Shown here: piece by piece, positions 12,353 through 20,848 of the stretch
How positions within the stretch are numbered: the first letter of the stretch is position 1
How the letters are laid out: every line of letters begins with the position of its first letter
NCBI RefSeq assembly: GCF_963675165.1
Contig: NC_087387.1
Coordinates: 2,283,501 to 2,347,500, forward strand
From: Halichondria panicea
Lineage: Eukaryota > Porifera > Demospongiae > Suberitida > Halichondriidae
Length of the DNA: 64,000 nt
Direction of reading: 5' to 3'
Translations under genes and position numbers: made by a program
Notes under the pieces: generated by a model
Told to the model about the DNA's origin: nothing
Database searches by the model: none
The model's input: only the letters and a program-made list of their open reading frames with translations

Positions 12353-12940
12353 ACACACACACACACACACATACACGTACCCCCCACACATCCCACACCT
12401 GTATCTCTCACAACTCACCCTCCAACAGACGCTACGGATGTTGTACTGTTGCAGCTGCCCAGACAAGGCCATCTCTTTGACAACCTTGAAATAGCCGGAC
12501 TGGTAGAGAAGTCTGCTGGCTTCATTCCTGAGAAGATGAACTAGTGACATGACCATAACCATGGGAGCCATAACTATAAACTTGTTATGGCACCTTTAGT
12601 GCACCCTAACTACAGTGCAATTGGAAGCAATAGACAATGTCATGTGTATATGTACGAAGCCATGATGATTAAGGCACCATGCATACAAGTTGAGCCAAAG
12701 CATATTCAAGGTAATAGCCTTATCAAACATGTAAACGTACGTATGCGTCTGACCTATACTGGTTACACCAGGGCCTCAATCACGAATAGAACCCAACTAG
12801 AGGCCGGTGCAGTGGTGTACTAAAACGTACCAATCTTCTCTGATATTATTGCCGTCGGAGATGGCCACATTAGGCGACTCTCGACTCTCTTCCATCCCCA
12901 CAATTAGTGCCCAAGATTCCTCCAGAGATTCAACGGCCAT
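2992..12940 (-). CDS. TBC1D5: TBC1 domain family member 5 (Rab GTPase-activating protein)
   Basis: In animals TBC1D5 is a RAB7 GAP that binds retromer and acts on endosomes and autophagosomes. Exons in transcript order: 12940-12831, 12527-12419, 11674-11585, 11136-11062, 10836-10730, 10011-9871, 9146-9096, 8844-8688, 8350-8235, 7830-7688, 7463-7360, 7212-7075, 6841-6590, 5562-5362, 4153-4054 and 3215-2992. They total 2,118 nt, about 705 aa (human about 795). The start is the first ATG (12940), in the most 5' exon recognised. The TBC arginine finger (VVRTFPDVQFF) and glutamine finger (SYRQGMHE) are intact. TBC1D5-type stretches follow: RWIRLLFGREFPL, LWDALLADG and LGLVDYMCVAM. The C-terminal part (CLYCGGKAD... 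LLSLAGLKQVRDLL) matches the TBC1D5 tail, which separates it from other TBC proteins. The Ser-rich linker exon 7212-7075 rests only on phase and splice sites. An antisense gene lies in the intron between 5362 and 4153. Confidence 0.9.
3217..3279. repeat. (GT)n microsatellite next to a TBC1D5 splice acceptor
   Basis: About 60 bp of near-pure GT. Read on the coding (minus) strand it is a CA tract ending a few bases before the acceptor of the last TBC1D5 exon (position 3215). Confidence 0.9.
3407..3627. repeat. Inverted-repeat element, family with ACCGTATTACTA ends
   Basis: The left end TACCGTATTACTAG is mirrored imperfectly near 3610-3627 (CATTCGGTATAA). The interior shares phrases such as 'GCGTTCTGGCAAGGATC' (forward or reversed) with the copy at 54237-54428, so the two are one dispersed family. 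It lies in the last TBC1D5 intron. Confidence 0.6.
3849..4030. repeat. Palindromic MITE, family with TACCGTATAGCGGGTATA ends
   Basis: Both ends read CCGTATAGCGGGTATA inward and are flanked by TA, which suggests a TA target duplication. The internal phrase TTCGAGGGTATAAA is mirrored by TTTATACCCTCGAAA. Relatives lie at 9263-9472 and 35181-35404, with a lone end near 21461. It is about 180 bp and has no ORF. Confidence 0.8.
4394..5170 (+). CDS. RING / TRAF-zinc-finger / coiled-coil / UBZ protein, intronless, nested antisense in TBC1D5
   Basis: This is a single-exon 258-aa ORF starting at the first ATG. Residues 24-62 form a TRAF-like RING finger (CSVC ... CGAHFCMSC ... CPEC). Residues 85-135 carry Cys/His pairs like TRAF-type zinc fingers (GCEWKGCLRELEQH ... 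CSLGCGERL ... HEVDLC). Residues about 139-220 are a Lys/Glu-rich coiled coil. Residues 232-255 are a C2H2 unit, C-x2-C-x15-H-x3-H, with the FP and F-x-x-HV-x-x-HF pattern of ubiquitin-binding zinc fingers in TAX1BP1/CALCOCO2. A RING plus a ubiquitin-binding finger suggests a ubiquitin ligase that reads its own product, for example in TNF-receptor-like or autophagy signalling; this is inference. No MATH/TRAF-C domain is present, so it is not a standard TRAF. It lies wholly in a TBC1D5 intron on the other strand. Its lack of introns among intron-rich genes suggests retroposition. Confidence 0.8.
   Translation: MATATGVGGLSCDFVGDPPNVLLCSVCSLPFRDPYLTDCCGAHFCMSCIYPLKNNKGPCPECEQAEFEVMIDRNKLKEVNELLVYCASRGKGCEWKGCLRELEQHQTVGCDCILVVCSLGCGERLPRKNMGEHEVDLCPKRTLEEQVKSLTKQLDAAIAKRLTLEDTVKNAKLKNKELSAKNKELKAANSNQTTIIREQQMRIDELAGMEKAKKELPDMKTQTEKPETEKTCPVCNTRFPGRMKQIDFENHVQLHFRS
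5565..5617. repeat. (GT)n microsatellite abutting a TBC1D5 acceptor
   Basis: About 52 bp of pure GT on the plus strand. On the gene strand it is (CA)n running straight into the CAG of the acceptor at 5562, taking the place of a polypyrimidine tract. Confidence 0.95.
6321..6379. repeat. (GT)n microsatellite with GC interruptions
   Basis: A GT run with a few GC units, in the TBC1D5 intron between exons 6841-6590 and 5562-5362. The rest of that intron (5563-6589) shows no coding signal. Confidence 0.9.
7828..8036. repeat. Purine-only (GA/GGA)n tract beside a TBC1D5 exon
   Basis: About 200 bp made almost entirely of A and G, starting right at the acceptor of the exon ending at 7830. On the transcribed strand it is a very long CT/CCT polypyrimidine tract upstream of CAG. 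Such mirror-rich purine tracts can form H-DNA triplexes (known behaviour; not shown here). Confidence 0.9.
9263..9472. repeat. Palindromic MITE, TACCGTATAGCGGGTATA family
   Basis: Same ends as the copy at 3849-4030: ACCGTATAGCGGGTATA at the left and its complement with one change (ATACCCTCTATACGGT) at the right. The right half holds TTATACCCTCGAAATATA. It lies in the intron between the TBC1D5 exons at 9871 and 9146. Confidence 0.8.
9548..9810. repeat. CA microsatellite cluster with a duplicated flank
   Basis: Two CA-rich arrays, about 9548-9618 and 9766-9822. Each is followed by the same phrase, CTCATGCCCTACAGTCAAG, so the array plus flank was duplicated. A third CA run (9846-9866) ends at the donor of the TBC1D5 exon starting at 9871. 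Confidence 0.8.
10150..10477. repeat. Inverted-repeat element, family with ATATCTTCTAATTTATCGG ends
   Basis: The left end CGTATATCTTCTAATTTATC is mirrored at 10455-10477 (GATAAATTAGAACATATACG). Inside, GACACTTCGCATGCTCTATA is shared in inverted orientation with the copy at 25044-25410. It lies in a TBC1D5 intron. Confidence 0.75.
12299..12371. repeat. (CA)n microsatellite in TBC1D5 intron 2
   Basis: About 70 bp of CA with single TA interruptions. It starts 48 bp beyond the donor of the exon ending at 12419. Confidence 0.95.
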
Positions 12941-14284
12941 ACACTGAATACACATCAATTTATATTTATCATTGTAGCTAGCTATGACCTATGTACGTAC
13001 TTAATAGCTAGATCTAGCTAGGTGTAATAGTTTACATGGCACAAGTTTAGACCTACATCTCTAAACTCACCGCTAGACAATAGTCTGAGGATACACGCCA
13101 GGTTAGGGGTACAATGCAGAGTGCTTCTATAATTTTATTTGTGGGCTGCTTTACTGTACTGAGCTGGTAATGATCACCACCAGAGGAGGGTGGACAGGGT
13201 CAAAAGATCACTAATGAATCATCACGTGAGCTTATGTTTTGTGGAGTAAATTTGCAAGTTTGACTGAACGTACATCGCGCCCTGATTCTTGTGACAAAGT
13301 AGCCCCTTCATGTTACTGCTGCTGCAATTTAGCTACTGCGCCCCTCCAGAGAAATCGTGCAGTGCCTAAAAGGGGTGACCTCTCACAAAGGTCGTAGTTC
13401 TGTCATGTCAAACTGACCTCTGACCTTTACAAAGTAGGAGCTACCGTGCTAAGCTGTACTGTAGAGTGAATGTACGTATAGCTCAGCTATATCATCATAT
13501 ATCTAAGTATACTCAGAATAAAAAGGTGGCCTGCTGGCTAGAAAAAAGCTTGATAAAAGTAGGTTCAAGGTTCAAGTATTTTAATAAAGACTACGTCATT
13601 ATTAACTTTTTGGCTTCGTGACCAACCTCCTCTGGATCACCACACTATGAATTAAGTTAACACTTTGTCATGTTATTCGTACCAGAGGAGGTGCGGTGAA
13701 CAATAATTATCTGCCTCGCCCACGCGTATATTTTTGCTGAGATAATCAAAGGCTAATTAGGTCACACCAAATTGATCTTATCTTTCACCATAGATAGCAC
13801 ACACTTGATAAGCCCACGTGATCCCGTTTCCAATCCCACTTTCTACACTATCTATGGTTCACGGACTTTTAATCTCCAAAAACAGACCAGGGGCCGGTGG
13901 CAGGCAAAAGAAAAAAGTAATGAATATCATTATAAAACCACAAACTCACAACGCACCACAAAAAGTCACTTTAAAAACATTACAACGTTTTGCTAGATCA
14001 CATGGCTATTCTGACCTCTGATTGGTTTATTTTTTGGGGCATTCTGCAAAAATATGACCCGGAATATCCGTGAAACATAAGATTATTTTGGTGTGGCCTT
14101 ACTTGAGCTGCACCTGCACTGTCAGACCTCCTCTGATCGATTATGTACGAAAGTTAGGTGTACATGTATATACCCGATTTTAAAATCACTTTTTTCTTTT
14201 CCGTCACCTGTCACTGCTCATCCTGACTGCAAATCCCCTTTGCCAAAGCTGTCTTTTATCAGTCATATTTTTTTATAATGTTGT

Positions 14285-14350
14285 TTCACTGACTCTGGAA
14301 TTCCCTACCACGTAGTGTAGATCTACCGGTAGTTTCTGCACTTTTGGTGC
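14285..14350 (+). mobile_element. Decayed LINE reverse-transcriptase C-terminus
   Basis: A short frame encodes LWNSLPRSVDLPVVSALLV. This is the typical end of the ORF2 protein in CR1/jockey-like non-LTR elements (LWNSLP then a hydrophobic stretch). A stop codon lies directly before LWNSLP, so it is a dead fragment. Confidence 0.6.
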
Positions 14351-15200
14351 ATGTACCTAATGCACTTCTAATAGTTTTGTGCGGGATTGTTGATCTTTTG
14401 TTTGAATAGGGTCAGATATATAAAAGCAAATACACAAATACTACATCATGTGTGCGAGCCTGGTTTTGTATCAGTTTTAGCTGTTGATTGAATCAAATCC
14501 AGAGGGATCCTGAAAAGGCAAATTTGTAACACTCTAGCTCCATTCTGTCTCTGCATGAAGACAAGGTAGAAATTGTTGACAAAGAATGTACTTCAGTGCC
14601 TACTGGGGAAATCTAGAATCGCCAGTTTCAGTGTTTGGTACAGCCGGGGACATTTGCTAGCATATAACGAGTCCAATTGGAGATTAGAATTTGATCTTGC
14701 TTTGTGCCAAGTTTGAAGTTCTTCATACATTTCATGTATGCAACCCCCATATCACCATATCAGTATATAATGGTCACGTCAAAATCCTGCATGCATGGTG
14801 TTCCTTCAGATTTTTAAGACTCGTTCGTCTGGGATCGTTGTCAATAATTATGCCATCTTTAATTTAATAGTTAACTATAGGTCACTGTCCATAAAATCTT
14901 ATGTATGATCACCACTGCTAATTAATCTTAGTGGTCAGGGTGTTTATCAGATAAATTCTTCTATCAAATTTCCTGGCTCATCACTCACATCCATTTTCAA
15001 GATTAGTTCTACTGTATTAAATCCTGCGGTTGTAAAGCACTTCACTATGCACGGGGGAAGAGCATTCTTCATTAGTTACTGTGCTTCCTTTTCAGCTTTG
15101 GAAAAGGATGAAGCCAGTTTCCACAAAATGTGTAAGTTTGACAAAAGCCAGCCAACAAACCATAGTTGATGTAATCACAGTTACCCCTCTAATCTATAAT

Positions 15201-15378
15201 TACCGTATTTCGTGGAAGATTAAAAGCGAATAAATTTTGTATGTAGACTGCTTACCGGAAACACTCCCAGGTCATGCTTTCAATCTTTGCACGGTATATA
15301 GCATATAATTCTGGACTGCTGGATTGCTAAACCCACAAAAACAACAAAATTAATATCAAAATTTCGCGCTATACGATA
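15201..15378. repeat. MITE-like element with TACCGTATTTCG / CGCGCTATACG ends
   Basis: The left end TACCGTATTTCGTGG pairs loosely with the right end TTTCGCGCTATACGATA. The interior phrase TGCTTACCGGAAACACT resembles TGCTTACCGGAAGCCACG inside 37600-37930, so these are one family. No ORF. Confidence 0.55.
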
Positions 15379-16279
15379 TTGTTTAATGTATAGTCAAAGT
15401 CTCCCATTATTTTCTGGTATTACATTAACCTATGGTAGCTACCTTTGTATTAGCAATAGGCTAGATACGAGACTAGGTCAAGACGTATAAACAGGAGCTT
15501 GAGATCTGTGAGTCGAGTATGCTCTTTATGACAACACAAAATTAATATGACAACTGTTTACTACATCTATTTATGGGCATCGAGGGCAGACTACAATAGC
15601 CTCAGCTCACCTTGAAGCTTCAGCTCAGTAGAGCGTGCAAATAAAACAACAGGGATTGGAAATGACTAAGAGGAAGAGTACAGCTAGAGGAGGTCGGACA
15701 TGCATTATGGGGTGCTGTTTGAGTCAATATGCCCAACTATCATAACTACACTGCCGCCACTTTTAGAAGCTAAGCCGCCGCCGCCACCAACTAAACATTA
15801 TTACTTTTGGCACTATTCCCCTCTCATACTCAATGCTTACTGTCATCATTGGCTTCTAAGAAAACCGGTATGATGCGGGACTATTACGCATATGATCAGC
15901 CGGCAATAAGTACTCATGCAAGAGGAATTAACAACTCGAGTCCGAGGGCCCTCAGCAGAAATTTTCGTGGCTTTTAATATTTGTGTTTCAATGCCAGTAT
16001 CACACCCACCAATATAGCTTTGCATGTGAAAGACCGATCATGGGAGTTTATCCCGGTTTTAATTTTTGCGCGTCTTTTGTCTGCCCTTGAAAAACATGAA
16101 ATTTCCCGCTGTATATATGGTACATTGAGCTATGTACTAACAAGTCACCTAGAACAAAGCGGCATATCAAACTAAGATAAAAGTATGTATTGTAGTGACA
16201 GATTAAAGGCCGATTAAAGTTGCTAGAAAGTAAGTAAAATAGCTAGTGTCTAATAGTAACTCTCACTCGTGTACTAGAT

Positions 16280-17807
16280 CTAGTTGAACTTTACTTGACC
16301 TCTTAGAGTAGAAACAAGTTGTGGCTGTTGTTGGTAATATCCTTGATTTCCAAGATAATGAACTTTTTCTGCCTCTTTTTTATGAACTCTGGTTACCATC
16401 GTCACAAGATCTTCATCTTTGTAATATTTTTCAAGAATGCTACAAAGTTTTTGTATGTACGACGCACCAAAATCTGGGTGTCTTGCTGCTGAGGTTTCAA
16501 ACGAAGAGGCAAATCCATAAAAAAAGTCACTGTCACGAGGAAGAGATGGCGTACCTGTGTCGAGACTTTCAACCAGAAGAGGAGAATTAGTTGGTGAGTT
16601 TTCCATAGAATCAACTGTTGATGGTCTGGCCCTGCCTTGGCAAGCTTGAATGAAAAATATTTTGGGCTTTTGATGCAAATACTTTTGGCAAGGATATTGG
16701 GGATCAACTAGAGCTCGAGAAATGTCTGCTATTTTGACTGTACTTCCATCCAGTCCTTGTATTGTACCTTCTCCTCCGTGTGCCAGGATGCAGCAAATAA
16801 AGCTGTCAGGATTTGATTCTTTGTTGGCATGCTCAACAACTGTGGTGAGTATATCCGCTGCTGTTGCTAAATCATCTACAGACTCGACGACATATCCCAA
16901 TGTCCTGATGGCCTTTTCCAATGCCTCCTTGTCCCTGTCAGATCCATCTCTAGGATTCTTTGGATATTTGACATTATTAATGATCAGGGCTCTTCCGTGT
17001 GGTTGGCTGTTTGTTGTGTACGTGTAAGGTGGTTCGGTAGGGCCACCTATAATTACCAAAATAGGAGAGTGAAAAACATAAATACAAACAAACTATAAGA
17101 TTTGGCGGTTTAGAATGCATGGTTGAAACATATACATACACTCACCGCCGTCATATCGTTCAATGTGCTCACTAGCTGGACTATCACACCGCTTTCTCTT
17201 TCGAGCTGCAGGCGAAAGCATATTGTTATTTCTTTGCTCTTAAGAATATAGTGATGCAGCATGCATGTATATGCATGTGGGTACTTTACGTGGCTTGGCT
17301 TACCATCAAGCTCTAACTTAGTATATAAATACCTATAGCTATATGCATGTGTTTTCTCAAACAGAATATTAAACTATTTTTACCTTCAGTCTTTTTTGTA
17401 GAACTAGGTTTCCATTTCGAAGGCACTGCGAAGGAACACAATCATGGTCATGCATATAGTTACTTCCATAACACGTGCAGTACTAAATTCAAAAGCAATG
17501 ACATGCCTCAGTTGGCATGCATGTGTTTTAGAAACTCACCGTATTTTGTTGCTAGTTGGTTTGCTAGTTCATCGTGTGATACTGATGGTTCTCTCAAAAC
17601 GTCAATAAGTACTTCCCAGGTGAGAAGTTGCATTCGAAGAACAGCAGATATCATTGCTGTAAGTGCATCTAGTGGGTCTTTGTTAATGCTGTCGATTGCA
17701 CTTATATCAAACTCTTCAAGATGCAGTGCCCTTCCTATATGCTTCCATTTCATTTGTGCTGTTATCAGCTCTGTTACTACCACATGGAGATCTGGTACTT
17801 CTGACAT
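16280..17807 (-). CDS. Caspase with an N-terminal death domain
   Basis: A cysteine protease of the apoptotic caspase family. Exons: 17807-17540, 17425-17384, 17205-17146 and 17046-16280, totalling 1,137 nt and about 378 aa with phase kept throughout. Residues 1-90 look like a six-helix death domain (TAQMKWKHIGRALHLEE ... LLTWEVLIDVLRE). Residues about 90-125 are a basic, Ser-rich linker (ARKRKRCDSPAS). The caspase domain starts near GRALIINNVKY. The catalytic His is in LAHGGEG (about H213) and the catalytic Cys in FIQACQG (about C259); most caspases have QACRG. The large/small-subunit linker holds LVESLD before TGTP, a possible Asp cleavage site. The p10 part carries FFYGFASSFETSAARHPDFG, where many caspases have SWRNP..GSWFIQ. 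This suggests an initiator-type enzyme recruited through death-domain contacts. The ATG at 17807 follows directly on a TATACAG, so a further 5' exon is possible. Confidence 0.88.
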
Positions 17808-18384
17808 CTGTATATACAAATGAGGCAAACCAATTTCTTATACTGCATGCAGTAACAATATTGCTTGACTTACTTTGTTGCAGTAAGTTACTTCTTCTGC
17901 CTTGTTGGACTACATGCATGTATACCCGCAGTTACTACCTCTATATAGTTACTATAGCATGTATAAAGGGGGTGGGATATTATATGCATGCATGGTGGGT
18001 GCAGGTGCATGTGCACAAATGGGGTGGAATATAATTTATGCATTGTGCATGCATGTGTGCATATGCACACCATGAATAAATAATATTGTATTCCACACCC
18101 CCTTTATATGCATGCACCCATGCACCATGGATGTAATTATTCCATGCACCCACCATGTAATTATTCCATGCACCTCCTTGTAAAGTATTTTACAAGACCC
18201 CAAGTGGGGAATATTTGTGGAGTGAAATAGCTGATTGCAAAACATTTCGTTTCTTCGAAAAAAACCACATAACTGTATTTAAATGAGTTAAGAGTCAATC
18301 CATTTTCTTCAATCCAATCGCAATATGTTTCTGTGTATTAACGAAAAATCCTCGTTTTGTACATATATATACGCAGGACATGAG

Positions 18385-18640
18385 TGCTTGCGAAACTTTG
18401 TCGATGTATAAAAGGAAAAACAAAGGACCTAGCACAGAGCCCTAGCTGAGGAACACTTGAGATAACAGGCAGAATTAACACATGCATGATTCCACTCCAT
18501 CCAACACAACCGCCTGTTGTCGACCCGTCAAGTAATTTCTTATCCACTGAATGAGATAGGGATTGATTAAATCAACACGCCAATGAATTAGGGTTGAGTG
18601 AGGGACCTTATTGAAAGCTTTGCTTATAACATACCTCATG
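18385..18640 (-). mobile_element. Decayed LINE reverse-transcriptase core
   Basis: Read on the minus strand with frameshifts and stops, this gives KAFNKVPHSTLIHW, then LIQWIRNYLTGRQQAVVLDG, then GSVLGPLFFLLYID. These are in the right order for the palm region of a CR1/jockey-like reverse transcriptase (SKAFD.VPH ... I..YL.GR.Q.V ... GSVLGPLLFLLYI). In-frame stops show it is dead. Confidence 0.75.
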
Positions 18641-19112
18641 ACCTTGGTCCGCAGCCTCCAGTATATAGTGTGTGAAAGAAATCAGTGAATTTCCATGCTG
18701 TGAAGCCCCATATAGTTCCGAAAGGAGTGAGTGCATGACATGACTTGCAGGAGTGCATGCATGAAGGGGAGTAAGTAACTACTATATACGCCCATACAAA
18801 GGTGTTGTTGTCTGACTCTGTCATACTGCATGTGTGTCACCCATCTCAAGTAGGCTGTACAATCGCACTCAAAACAGTGTGGTGTAGTGCGCAAGCACAT
18901 GCGTAGAGTTTCTGATTGTAGCCTGCCTGCCTTAGCCATGCATACAAGTGATATAATTAAAAGCTCATCTGCATGTCTTTTAATGTATTAGTAGCCTCGT
19001 GAATCATAATTATTGATGGGTCTTACGGTCTTATGGCCTTGTGAAGAAACATTGATTGATAGGCAGTATAGCCTGAAGCTTTTCATGCAGGACGCAATAA
19101 AATAGCTTTATA

Positions 19113-19291
19113 CCGTAGCGCATAACACATTGCGCATGACGCATTGAAAATCGTCACATGACGCATAGCATATTGCGTATTACGCATTGGAAATCGCCCC
19201 ATAGCGCATAGGAAATTGTCGCATATAGCACGTAGGAAATTGTCGCATATAGCACGTAGGAAATTGTCGCATATAGCGCATAGTACATATA
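19113..19291. repeat. Tandem repeat of CGCATA / GGAAATTGTCGCATATAGC units
   Basis: A degenerate array in which GCATAGCGCAT-like units grade into three near-identical copies of a 24-bp unit, AGGAAATTGTCGCATATAGC plus ACGT (about 19208-19280). The CGCATA motif recurs about a dozen times in 180 bp. Confidence 0.75.
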
Positions 19292-19911
19292 TATAGCGCG
19301 ACCTTCAGGGCCACCGTAAATATTCCCTACACCTGTCCGAATATTTCGAATGTGTGAAGTGATGGGACTGACTTGTGCTGAACAAGCAGATATGAATAGG
19401 TATAAAACTAGAAACTCAAGTAGCCGCCATGACTGAATATCTGATTATCTGGAAAAGACACAATCCATGCACTAAAAAGCATGGAAACAAGAAAGCAGGA
19501 GAGAACCGCAAGGAAATCTGTTACGACATGCATGACTGTATATGTGGCGCGAACTAGCTGCATGGTATTGTGATGTTGCCTACATAATTATGCATATACA
19601 GTATACAATACACATTTTGGGGGAGTCCCCCAGACAGTTTGGGGGACAAAAGTCTCCTAATATCAATGTCAATAATTATAGGTTTAATATCTGTAGCGAT
19701 GCGATCAAACCGTTGCTATAAATTATAATGGTTGTTTTATACGCCATAATTTAATGTCTATTGCCAGAGGGTTTTGGGGTTAGTGCATCTGTGCAATAAA
19801 TTAAGGCTCACTCCTTCATCCATGCAAGCCATCAACATTTATCTCTCGAGCTGGTTTGTAGCAGCTGTGGGGAGGATGTTAAGTTTTTGTGCATTTATAT
19901 AGGGAGTGCAT

Positions 19912-20006
19912 GCATGGGAATGATTGGCTTGGACGTAGAATGTTGTATAGTCTACGGGATCGTATATGTATATACAACATTCTGCGTCCAAGCCAATCAT
20001 CCATGC
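19912..20006. repeat. Large near-perfect hairpin
   Basis: The left arm (19912-19949) contains TTGGCTTGGACGTAGAATGT. The right arm (19971-20006) is its reverse complement with one mismatch and a 2-base indel over about 36 bp. The loop is about 21 nt. It may be a small palindromic transposon or a hairpin RNA; the sequence alone cannot decide. Confidence 0.8.
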
Positions 20007-20848
20007 CAATGTTGAAAGCTTGTGATGTGTAGATACCGGACTATACTGTCTGCGATATCTTCAAAGAGATTTCTAGACTCAGCCATCTACTCAGGGTTTT
20101 TTTTCTGTTACTATCGTTTGTTTATCGTAGTACTGTTCTGATGGTATGCCTCAAAACCATGCATATATGCTGCGTAGCAATTCAATTCCCACAGGAACCA
20201 CAAATATACTTTAAGTGATTTGACATGCAGTTTGGAGGTGGGATTGTTTCTCCAGAGGTCAAATTTCTGTAATGCCATAATTATACAGAACTGACCATCA
20301 GTGCAATAATTATCATAATTATTGGCAGTGCATTTCCTTTGATCTCACGATCAGATTATGTCAAAAGGCAACAACTATATACTTAGTTTACTATATTGAC
20401 GGACACATGCATTTGAAGAACAAAGTTTTGGCCTTTAATATACAGAGGTGGCCTTAATTTGTTGTTCTGTACACAATTAAGTCATTTGGGACTTTTATAA
20501 TTAGGTATAGTTGGCCTTTGTTGAGGGGTTGTTCTGTACCTCAATTGGGACTTTTATATCGTATAGTTGCATGCATGCATGGCCTTTCTTCGGGGGTGGT
20601 CATAAGAGGGGTTCCACTGCACCACATTAAAGGAAGGGGGACGCTCATTTTGGCAAGGATATGATGAAATCGTGGAAGCCTTTAGAACATCAATAAGATG
20701 GTAATGGACTTGACATATGTTAGGACGAAACTGTAGTCTATACATAGCTATACATGCAGTGCCGTAATACTATAGCTATATATAGCTTGTAACTACAATA
20801 CAAACTGCTATATCGGCTGAGAACTTAGTTTGAGTAAAATAGCTGTGT

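Larger units (their letters stand above)
12941..16279. other. Intergenic region between TBC1D5 and the caspase gene
   Basis: I see no supportable gene. It holds the upstream flank of TBC1D5 and the 3' flank of the caspase. A 13788-13858 segment is bounded by ATAGATAG and CTATCTAT and shares the transposon phrase 'CACGTGATCCCGTTTCCAAT' with 62053-62080. A LINE remnant lies near 14285-14350 and a MITE at 15201-15378. CCTCCTCTGG / CCAGAGGAGG boxes recur at about 13180, 13626 and 13682. Open stretches here have no homology I recognise. Confidence 0.6.
17808..20848. other. Intergenic region between the caspase and receptor kinase genes
   Basis: These genes are head to head, so both promoters should lie here. 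Recognisable contents: repeats of CCATGCACCCACCATG type around 18100-18180, a reverse-transcriptase fossil (18385-18640), a short tandem repeat (19113-19291) and a large hairpin (19912-20006). I see no further gene. Confidence 0.6.

Noticed and set aside
14093..14278. Plus-strand 61-codon ORF as a gene
   Set aside because: No domain or splice context; it lies directly upstream of the LINE fragment and is probably repeat-derived.
16402..16707. 101-codon frame overlapping the caspase exon
   Set aside because: Out of frame with the HG and QACQG active-site motifs.
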